From positions 1 through 5,051 of the forward strand of contig JAGHYO010000187.1 in the NCBI GenBank assembly GCA_017743605.1: a DNA stretch of 5,051 nucleotides, read 5' to 3'. Below the pieces are notes generated by a model. That model ran no database searches. It worked only from the letters and a program-made list of their open reading frames with translations, and was not told the DNA's origin. The DNA comes from Thermoflexus sp. (lineage in GTDB: Bacteria > Chloroflexota > Anaerolineae > Thermoflexales > Thermoflexaceae). Positions within the stretch are counted from its first letter, which is position 1. The number at the start of each line of letters is the position of its first letter. Of the stretch, positions 1-5,051 are shown one piece after another. Both the position numbers and the translations under genes were made by a program.

Positions 1-684
1 TCCCATGGCCGAGACAAAGGCCGCCACCCTCCCCTCCCCAATCCCCTGCGCCCGCAGCGCCGCCGCCAGGTCCACGATGGTGTTGCCGGTCACATAGTAA
101 TGAAACCGATAGTTCCCCATCTCGCTGAACTGGTTGAGCACCCGCACCCGCGGGTCGGCCGCCGCCAGCTCCTTGCACTTGTCATAGATCTCCTTGACGT
201 TGCTCTCCGAGCCCGGGGTCCGGATCGTCCGCGCGCCATAGGCCGCGATCCGCTCGAAGCGCTCCCGGCTCATCCCCTCCGGCAGGATCACGATCCCCTC
301 AAAGCCCATCCGTCCTCCTACCCATGCCCCGCCGATCCCATAATTCCCCGTGGATGGCCACACCAGCACGTGCTCCTCCGGCCGCAGGCCCTCCAGGAGC
401 ACCTTCTCCCTCAATATGGAATAGGCCGCCCCCACCTTGTGTGAGCCGGTGGGCAAATCCTTGGCGTAGATCACCACGATGGGCGCCTCCACCCCGGTGA
501 GGGCCCGGGGGAGCACCTCGTAGTAGATCCGGCCCTCTGGATCCCGCCAAGCGATGTTGAAGAGATTGTAAGGATCCAGGGGGTCGCGCTCCCGCACCGC
601 AAGGGCCCGCGCCCGCACCTCCGGGGGCTGGCGCGAGGGATCCCGCATCTCCTCAAGGGTGGGTCCGAAGAACAGCGCACGCAT
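1..684 (-). CDS. PLP-dependent fold-type II enzyme (TrpB/cysteine synthase superfamily), C-terminus cut by window edge
   Basis: Only the first 228 residues are visible. Seen: PTGSHKVGAAY (residues 78-88) carries the likely Schiff-base lysine, Lys83. WPSTGNYGIGG (109-119) is the loop that binds the substrate carboxylate in this superfamily. The fragment breaks off at VSAMG (224-228), which looks like the start of the glycine-rich loop that grips the PLP phosphate. Family knowledge: these are cytosolic enzymes doing beta-replacement, beta-elimination or related chemistry on amino acids. The SHK motif resembles tryptophan synthase beta type 2, but the ETGAG-type loop with its catalytic Glu is replaced by STGNYG, so tryptophan synthase is unlikely. 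The exact substrate cannot be named. The start is firm: an in-frame TAA lies 12 bases upstream (697-699), AGGAGA sits 6 bases before the ATG, and no other standard start lies between. It is transcribed divergently from the DUF2085 gene. Alternatives are a cysteine synthase-like or ammonia-lyase-like enzyme. Confidence 0.9.
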   Translation of the reverse strand, partial: MRALFFGPTLEEMRDPSRQPPEVRARALAVRERDPLDPYNLFNIAWRDPEGRIYYEVLPRALTGVEAPIVVIYAKDLPTGSHKVGAAYSILREKVLLEGLRPEEHVLVWPSTGNYGIGGAWVGGRMGFEGIVILPEGMSRERFERIAAYGARTIRTPGSESNVKEIYDKCKELAAADPRVRVLNQFSEMGNYRFHYYVTGNTIVDLAAALRAQGIGEGRVAAFVSAMG

Positions 685-690
685 CAGGCC

Positions 691-696
691 TCTCCT
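691..696 (-). promoter_or_regulatory. Ribosome binding site of the PLP-enzyme gene
   Basis: On the minus strand AGGAGA lies 6 bases before the ATG at 684. Together with the in-frame stop just upstream (697-699) it fixes the start of the divergent PLP enzyme. Confidence 0.8.
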
Positions 697-722
697 TTAT
701 GAAAGCGTTTCCTGAGTTCTCG

Positions 723-751
723 ATCTTAGGCCATCGGCGATCCTACAGCAA
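723..751 (-). promoter_or_regulatory. Candidate sigma-70-type promoter for the PLP-enzyme gene
   Basis: Reading the minus strand, TTGCTG (751-746) is followed after 17 bases by TAAGAT (728-723). The -10 box matches 5 of 6 consensus positions and the -35 keeps only the TTG. It would start transcription near 716 and give a leader of roughly 30 bases. A second -10-like TAGGAT (745-740) is a poorer alternative. Inferred from motif and spacing only. Confidence 0.4.
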
Positions 752-771
752 TCCCACCGAAGGTCCCCGTG

Positions 772-800
772 TTGCACGACGCCGTGCCGCGCGGTAGGAT
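772..800 (+). promoter_or_regulatory. Candidate sigma-70-type promoter for the DUF2085 gene and the downstream transporter
   Basis: TTGCAC (772-777) and TAGGAT (795-800) are separated by 17 bases. The -10 matches 4 of 6 consensus positions and the -35 keeps only the TTG. Transcription would begin near 807, leaving about 40 bases of leader before the ATG at 847. A perfect 5-bp inverted repeat (GCACG 774-778, CGTGC 783-787) overlaps the -35 box and spacer and could be an operator, but it is short enough to be chance. Confidence 0.35.
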
Positions 801-836
801 GGGAAAGACCTGGCCGCTTCGCCGGATAGCTCCGGG

Positions 837-841
837 GGAGG
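837..841 (+). promoter_or_regulatory. Ribosome binding site that decides the DUF2085 start
   Basis: GGAGG ends 5 bases before the ATG at 847. Three in-frame start codons follow one another here (GTG 841, TTG 844, ATG 847). Only the ATG has workable spacing, because the GTG overlaps the site itself. Confidence 0.7.
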
Positions 842-846
842 TGTTG

Positions 847-1578
847 ATGGCATCCTCGGCTTCGTCTCCGCAGATCGCAACCGCATCGGACCCGACGGGT
901 CGCCTGAGCCGTTGGCTGGTCCGGGAGTGGATCTGGGACTTTGTCCTCCTCTACGGTCTTTTCGTGTGGCTTCCCTGGCTCCCCCCCATCCTGATGCACC
1001 TGGGATGGGAAACCCCCGCGCGATGGCTTTACGCCTTCTACAGCGCCTTTTGCCATCAGCTCCCGCAGCGCTCCCTCTTCCTCTTCGGCCTCCAGCCGAT
1101 GTATAGCCTCTCGGAGATCCGACAGGTCTGGCCTTATGAGGACCCCCTCCAGCTGCGCGCCTTCATCGGGGATCCGGTCTTCGGCTACAAGGTCGCCTGG
1201 TCGGACCGCATGATCTCGACCTACAATAGCTTCTGGCTGGCCGCCCTCCTCTTCGCCCTGAGCGGGCGCCGCTGGCGGCCGCTGCCGTGGTGGGCGCTCT
1301 TCCTCCTCACCCTGCCCATCGCCCTGGATGGAACCTCCCATCTGATCAACGACCTGCTGTATGGGATCGGCGAGCGGGGCTTCCGTTACGACAACGCCTG
1401 GCTGGCCGCTCTGACGGGCGGGAGGCTGCCCACTTGGTTCTACGTCGGCGACGCCCTGGGCTCCTTCAACTCCTGGATGCGCTGGATCACCGGGATCCTG
1501 TTCGGGATGGGCACCGGCGGCTTCGCCCTCCCTTATGTGGACCAATCCTTCCGGGAGCTGGGGGGAACGGAGGGATAG
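847..1578 (+). CDS. DUF2085 family multi-pass membrane protein (long form)
   Basis: The protein has 243 residues. Seen: a polar N-terminus of about 25 residues, then hydrophobic segments near residues 31-50, 126-139, 147-163 and 212-230. The family signature CHQLPQRS is at 69-76, ALDGTSHLIND at 159-169, and FNSWMRWITGILFG at 207-220. This order (CHQxPxRS, then DG-T-x, then a terminal TG-x-LFG helix) is that of DUF2085, whose function is unknown. It is longer than the minimal family because of loops at about 82-118 and 170-206; the second is rich in aromatic residues. The position where relatives usually carry a Cys-x-Arg-Asp motif reads SDRM (119-122), so that cysteine is missing. I chose the ATG at 847 over an in-frame GTG at 769 because of the GGAGG placed 5 bases before it, and because the longer form would cover the likely promoter. 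The EamA transporter begins 6 bases after the stop, implying an operon. Confidence 0.85.
   Translation: MASSASSPQIATASDPTGRLSRWLVREWIWDFVLLYGLFVWLPWLPPILMHLGWETPARWLYAFYSAFCHQLPQRSLFLFGLQPMYSLSEIRQVWPYEDPLQLRAFIGDPVFGYKVAWSDRMISTYNSFWLAALLFALSGRRWRPLPWWALFLLTLPIALDGTSHLINDLLYGIGERGFRYDNAWLAALTGGRLPTWFYVGDALGSFNSWMRWITGILFGMGTGGFALPYVDQSFRELGGTEG
1569..1575 (+). promoter_or_regulatory. Ribosome binding site of the transporter, inside the end of the upstream gene
   Basis: GGAGGGA ends 9 bases before the ATG at 1585 and lies within the last codons of the DUF2085 gene. This arrangement fits translational coupling of the two genes. Confidence 0.6.
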
Positions 1579-1584
1579 GGGGCG

Positions 1585-2544
1585 ATGAAACCGGCGGCGG
1601 CGATCCGCAGGCGGATCCTCCTCTGCGGGGCGCTCCCCCCCTGGGTGGCGGGAGGGTTGCTGGTGAACCTGGCCACGCTCACCTGGGCCACGAACATGAT
1701 CTTGGGGCGGTGGCTGCGGGAGAGCATCGGGCCCTTCACCCTATCGGCCCTCCGCTTCGCCCTGGCGGTCCTTTGCTTTGGGGTCCTGCTGCGGGCCCAA
1801 CCGCCAGCGGAGCGCTGGCCCGGGCGGGATCTCCCGCTGCTGCTCGCCATGGCCATAGCCGGAGTGGCCCTCTTCGCGCCCATCCTCTATGGAGGTCTAC
1901 GCGAGACCACCGCGGTCAACGCCACGCTGATCAGCGGCCTGGGCCCCCTGATCACCGGCCTCATGGCAGCCCTCCTCATTCGGGAGCCCTTCTCCGTACG
2001 ACAGCGGATCGCCGCCCTCCTGGGCCTGATCGGGGTGGCGGTCGTGATCTCTGGTGGCTCCCCCGCCCTCTGGCGCTCCCTACGGGGCCAGCGGGGGGAT
2101 CTATTGGTGCTGGCTGCGCTGACCCTGTGGGGGCTTTACTCCGTCCTCGGGCGCCGGGTCATGGCCCGTCGCTCCGCGCTCTCGGCCACCGCCCTCTCCA
2201 TGGCCTTCGCCCTCCCCCCGCTGATCCCTGCCGCGCTGATCGAGCAGCGCTTCCTGCCGCTCCGGGGGCATCCAGAGATGGCCCTGGCCGTCCTTTACAT
2301 CGGGATCGTCCCCACCGTCCTAGGCTTCCTGGCGTGGAACGCAGGGGTGCGTCGGCTGGGCCCGGGCGGCGCGATGATGTTCTACAACACGCTGCCCCTC
2401 TACGGGGCGCTGCTGGGGCACTTCCTCCTGGGGGAGCCCCTCGGCCCCACACATCTCATCGGCGGGGCCCTCATCCTCGGCGCCGGTTTATGGGCCGCTG
2501 CCCCGTGCTCCGAACGGAGCAGCAAACCGGATTATGCTTCATGA
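1585..2544 (+). CDS. EamA/DMT-superfamily transporter (RhaT/YdcZ-like permease)
   Basis: The protein has 319 residues, normal for the family, and is an inner-membrane permease probably moving a small metabolite or amino acid out of or into the cell. The substrate cannot be read from the sequence. Seen: two homologous EamA halves of five helices each. Helices lie near 24-41, 51-70, 84-102, 112-133 and 142-158, then 173-192, 200-218, 233-250, 260-280 and 290-307. Typical signatures are TWATNMILGRWL (33-44) in helix 1, PFTLSALRFALA (50-61), and the paired end-of-helix-4 motifs LIREPFS (131-137) and LLGEPLG (281-287). The internal duplication is visible as PLITGLMAALLIREP (121-135) against PLYGALLGHFLLGEP (271-285). 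A short basic N-terminus and a polar C-terminal tail (308-319) flank the core. The gene starts 6 bases after the DUF2085 stop and is most likely cotranscribed with it. Confidence 0.93.
   Translation: MKPAAAIRRRILLCGALPPWVAGGLLVNLATLTWATNMILGRWLRESIGPFTLSALRFALAVLCFGVLLRAQPPAERWPGRDLPLLLAMAIAGVALFAPILYGGLRETTAVNATLISGLGPLITGLMAALLIREPFSVRQRIAALLGLIGVAVVISGGSPALWRSLRGQRGDLLVLAALTLWGLYSVLGRRVMARRSALSATALSMAFALPPLIPAALIEQRFLPLRGHPEMALAVLYIGIVPTVLGFLAWNAGVRRLGPGGAMMFYNTLPLYGALLGHFLLGEPLGPTHLIGGALILGAGLWAAAPCSERSSKPDYAS
2506..2521. repeat. 16-bp perfect palindrome at the end of the transporter gene
   Basis: TGCTCCG and CGGAGCA are exact inverted repeats separated by AA. They lie in the codons for the poorly conserved C-terminal tail of the transporter. 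This could be a protein-binding site or part of an RNA fold upstream of the protease gene. Chance is also possible in GC-rich DNA. Confidence 0.4.
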
Positions 2545-2560
2545 GGAGAACGCTGCCTCG

Positions 2561-2584
2561 GGGGCGGACGCGCTGTTCCGCCCC
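2561..2584 (+). terminator. GC-rich hairpin between the transporter and protease genes (possible attenuator or U-less terminator)
   Basis: GGGGCGGA (2561-2568) and TCCGCCCC (2577-2584) form a perfect 8-bp stem with an 8-base loop. It begins 17 bases after the transporter stop codon and ends about 40 bases before the protease ATG. No run of T follows: the next bases are AACGCGCGATTTCGC, so a classic intrinsic terminator is not supported. It could partly end or pause transcription, protect an upstream mRNA 3' end, or act in the leader of the protease gene. A minor second stem, GCGA-TT-TCGC, follows directly. Confidence 0.45.
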
Positions 2585-2612
2585 AACGCGCGATTTCGCA
2601 GATCCTGTGGGA

Positions 2613-2618
2613 AGGAGG
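2613..2618 (+). promoter_or_regulatory. Ribosome binding site of the Lon-like protease gene
   Basis: AGGAGG, a full anti-16S match, ends 7 bases before the ATG at 2626. That ATG is also the first ATG, GTG or TTG in frame after the transporter's stop codon, which shares this reading frame. Confidence 0.85.
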
Positions 2619-2625
2619 AAGCGCG

Positions 2626-5051
2626 ATGGCCCGTTCCCTTCCGTCGGAAGCCCTTCGCCGCACTGTGGATCCGAACACCCTGCCGCTGCGCTCCACCGAG
2701 GCACATCCCTCCCTTGCTGGCCTGATCGGTCAGCCCCGGGCGGTGGCTGCCCTGGAGTTCGGACTGGACATCCCCGATCGGGGCTTCAACATCTACGTGG
2801 CCGGCCCCCCGGGCGTCGGCCGCATGACCGGCGTCCAGATGTTCCTGGAGGCCCGGGCGAAAACCCAGCCCACGCCCTCCGACTGGTGCTACGTTTACAA
2901 CTTCCACGATCCCTCCCGGCCACGGGCCCTGCGCCTGCCACCCGGCCGGGGCCGGGAGCTGCAACGGGACATGCAGCGGCTCATCGAGGGGGCGCGACAG
3001 GAGATCCCGCGCGTCTTCGAAAGCGATGAATACAACGCCCGCCGCGAGGCCATCCTCAAGGAGATCAACCAGCAGCGGGAGGAGATACTCAAACGGCTCA
3101 ACCAGCGGGCCACGGCCCAGGAGATGATGGTGGAGGTCACTCCCATGGGCATCGCCGTGATCCCCCTCCTGGGCGGGCGGCCCATCACCGACCAGCAGTT
3201 CGCCGCCCTCCCCCCTGCGATGCAGGAGCTGCTCCGCCGTCGCCGAGAGGCTTTTGAAGAGGAGGTCAAGCAGGCCCTCAAAGAGATCCGCCAGCTGGAG
3301 CGGGCCGCCCAGGAACGGCTGCGCCGGCTGAACCGGGAGGTGGCCCTTTTTGTGGTCGAGGGGCTGATGGACGATCTCTTCGAGAAATATCAGGACCTCC
3401 CGGAGGTGATCGCCTACCTCAAGGCGGTGCAAGAGGACGTGGTTGAGAACGTGGATCAGTTCCGGGGCCGTGGGGAAGGCGCCCCAGGGCTTCCCTTCCC
3501 TCTCCCCCTGCCGGCCTTCGGGGAGCTGGCCCTGCGCAAGTACGCCGTGAATGTGCTGGTCGACAACGCCGATCAGGAGGGGGCGCCGGTGATCATCGAG
3601 TGGAACCCCACCTTCCCCAACGTCTTCGGGCGTCTGGAGAAGGAAAGCCTGCTCGGGGTGCTGCACACCGACTTCACCCTGATCCGCGCCGGGGCGCTGC
3701 ACCGGGCCAACGGCGGCTATCTGGTGATGCCGGTGGAGGGGGTGTTGCTGAACTCCTTCGTATGGGAGGGGCTCAAGAGGGCGCTTCGGCAACGGGCCGT
3801 TGAGATCGAGGAGCCTGGGGAGCGCATCGGCCTGCTCACCACCCGCACCCTGGACCCTGAGCCCATCCCCCTCCAGGTGAAGGTCATCCTCATCGGCAGC
3901 CCAGTCCTCTACCACCTGCTGTATCTCTACGATGAGGAGTTCAGCGAGCTCTTCAAGGTGAAGGCGGACTTCGACATCGAGATGCCCTGGGACGAGAAGG
4001 GGATGCAGGATTACATCGCCCTCCTCAGCACCCTCTGCCGCAAGGAAGGGCTGTGCCATCTGGACGCTGGGGCGGTGGCCCAGTTGATCGAATACGGCGG
4101 GCGGCTGGCCGAGGACCAGACCCGCCTCTCCACGCGCTTCGCCGAGGTGGCGGACCTGGCGCGGGAGGCCAGCTTCTGGGCCCACAAGGCCGGCTCCTGC
4201 CTCGTGACCGCCGAGCACGTCCGCCAGGCCTTGGAGGCCAAGGTCTACCGCTCCAACCTCATCGAGGAGCGCATCCGCCAGCTGATCGCCGAGGGCACCC
4301 TGCTCATCGACGTGGAGGGGGCCAGGGTGGGCCAGGTCAACGGCCTCTCCGTGCTGGACCTGGGGGACTATCGCTTTGGCCGGCCGAACCGCATCACCGC
4401 CACCGTCGCCCTGGGGCGGGAAGGGGTGATCGACATCGAGCGGGAGGCGCGCCTGGGCGGCCCCATCCACACCAAGGGCGTCCTCATTCTCAGCGGCTAC
4501 CTGGCCTCCAAATACGCACAGGACAAGCCGCTGACCCTCTCCGCCCGCTTGGTCTTCGAGCAGTCCTACTCCGGCGTGGAGGGCGACAGCGCCTCCTGCG
4601 CGGAGCTGTGCGCCCTGCTGTCGGCCTTAGCCGAGGTCCCCATCCGCCAGGGCATCGCCATCACCGGGTCCATCAACCAGAAGGGGGAGCTGCAGGCCAT
4701 CGGTGGGGTGAACGAGAAGATCGAGGGCTTTTACTACACGTGCAAGGTCAAAGGGCTCACGGGGGAGCAGGGCGTGATCATCCCTGAGGCCAACGTCCGC
4801 AACCTGATGCTCCGGGAGGAGGTGGTCGAGGCCGTGCGGGAGGGGAAGTTCCACATCTGGGCCGCCTGCACCGTCGACGAGGCCATCGAGATCCTCACCG
4901 GCGTCCCTGCGGGGGAGCGTGAGCCCGACGGGCGGTATCCAGAGGGGACGATCAACGCGCGGGTGGATCAGCGGCTCCGGGAGATGGCGGAGACCCTGCA
5001 GCGCTTTGGCCGTGAGGAGCGAGGGGAGCGCAAGGCCCCCGAGGCCCGCGA
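2626..5051 (+). CDS. Lon-like serine protease (S16) with an AAA_32/LonC-type module, 3' end cut by window edge
   Basis: 808 codons are visible and no stop is reached; family members are about this long, so probably only a short tail is missing. Seen in order: a short N-terminus without the classical Lon substrate-binding domain; LIGQPRAVAALEFGLDI (34-50), typical of the AAA_32 module; a Walker A-like GPPGVGRM (60-67); a long charged helical insert (about 133-265) likely to form a coiled coil; HRANGGYLVMPVEGVL (359-374) at the Walker B site; KVILIG (419-424) and LFKVKADF (442-449); a helical lid with RLAEDQTRLSTRF (493-505); and the protease domain (about 565-770). The proteolytic dyad is Ser655 in GDSAS and Lys698 in GGVNEK, 43 residues apart as in Lon. 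Family knowledge: cytosolic, likely oligomeric protease degrading unfolded proteins. Walker A Lys is Arg, the following Ser/Thr is Met67, and the Walker B Asp is replaced by Pro369, so ATP hydrolysis is doubtful. Possible heat-stress role is inference. No convincing promoter of its own was seen in the 81-base gap upstream. Confidence 0.93.
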   Translation, partial: MARSLPSEALRRTVDPNTLPLRSTEAHPSLAGLIGQPRAVAALEFGLDIPDRGFNIYVAGPPGVGRMTGVQMFLEARAKTQPTPSDWCYVYNFHDPSRPRALRLPPGRGRELQRDMQRLIEGARQEIPRVFESDEYNARREAILKEINQQREEILKRLNQRATAQEMMVEVTPMGIAVIPLLGGRPITDQQFAALPPAMQELLRRRREAFEEEVKQALKEIRQLERAAQERLRRLNREVALFVVEGLMDDLFEKYQDLPEVIAYLKAVQEDVVENVDQFRGRGEGAPGLPFPLPLPAFGELALRKYAVNVLVDNADQEGAPVIIEWNPTFPNVFGRLEKESLLGVLHTDFTLIRAGALHRANGGYLVMPVEGVLLNSFVWEGLKRALRQRAVEIEEPGERIGLLTTRTLDPEPIPLQVKVILIGSPVLYHLLYLYDEEFSELFKVKADFDIEMPWDEKGMQDYIALLSTLCRKEGLCHLDAGAVAQLIEYGGRLAEDQTRLSTRFAEVADLAREASFWAHKAGSCLVTAEHVRQALEAKVYRSNLIEERIRQLIAEGTLLIDVEGARVGQVNGLSVLDLGDYRFGRPNRITATVALGREGVIDIEREARLGGPIHTKGVLILSGYLASKYAQDKPLTLSARLVFEQSYSGVEGDSASCAELCALLSALAEVPIRQGIAITGSINQKGELQAIGGVNEKIEGFYYTCKVKGLTGEQGVIIPEANVRNLMLREEVVEAVREGKFHIWAACTVDEAIEILTGVPAGEREPDGRYPEGTINARVDQRLREMAETLQRFGREERGERKAPEAR

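Noticed and set aside
769..846. 26-codon N-terminal extension of the DUF2085 protein from a GTG start
   Set aside because: No ribosome binding site stands before it and it would contain the likely promoter. The ATG at 847 has a well-placed GGAGG.
697..1545. 282-codon minus-strand open frame opposite the DUF2085 gene
   Set aside because: Low-complexity charged translation without domains. It would cover the divergent promoter region, and the plus strand carries the DUF2085 signature.
2561..2600. Classical intrinsic terminator after the transporter gene
   Set aside because: The stem is strong but no T-run follows, so it is reported as a hairpin with uncertain function.
1287..3029. 580-codon plus-strand open frame crossing three genes
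   Set aside because: It overlaps the DUF2085, transporter and protease genes in another frame and gives an Arg/Pro/Gly-rich sequence with no recognisable motif, so it is a frame shadow.
2539..4470. 643-codon open frame on the minus strand opposite the protease gene
   Set aside because: It is a complement-frame shadow in GC-rich DNA. The predicted protein is compositionally odd (rich in Gly, Leu, His, Asp, Gln), shows no domain, and the plus strand has clear Lon motifs throughout.
2626..5051. Housekeeping Lon (LonA)
   Set aside because: The N-terminal substrate domain is absent, a long helical insert splits the AAA-like module, and the P-loop context matches the AAA_32/LonC type.

Overview
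The window is GC-rich throughout and tightly packed: four protein-coding genes, no RNA genes, no mobile elements and no CRISPR. The GC bias and the particular protein variants (a long-form DUF2085 membrane protein, a Lon-like protease with an AAA-like module, a TrpB2-like PLP enzyme) would fit a thermophilic Chloroflexota bacterium, perhaps a Thermoflexus-like lineage. This is an inference from family resemblance and composition; the window has no phylogenetic marker.

Layout. Positions 684 to 1 (minus strand) hold the N-terminal 228 residues of a fold-type II PLP-dependent enzyme that runs off the left edge. A compact intergenic region (685-846) separates it from a rightward gene set, and candidate back-to-back promoters can be drawn there on both strands. 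The rightward genes are a DUF2085 multi-pass membrane protein (847-1578), a ten-helix EamA/DMT-type transporter (1585-2544) and a Lon-like protease (2626 to the right edge, 808 codons visible). The first two rightward genes are 6 bases apart and almost certainly cotranscribed. The protease follows after an 81-base gap containing a strong GC-rich hairpin, so it may be read through from upstream or separately controlled.

The genes do not form an obvious pathway. The most noteworthy one is the protease: its Ser655/Lys698 dyad is intact with the canonical 43-residue spacing, but the nucleotide-binding motifs of its AAA-like module are degraded (GPPGVGRM for Walker A, Pro where the Walker B Asp is expected). 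This suggests a weakly ATP-dependent or ATP-independent LonC-like enzyme. The PLP enzyme is also worth a look because it combines a TrpB2-like lysine motif with a Ser/Thr-Gly-Asn substrate loop. I found no convincing wholly new multi-gene system.
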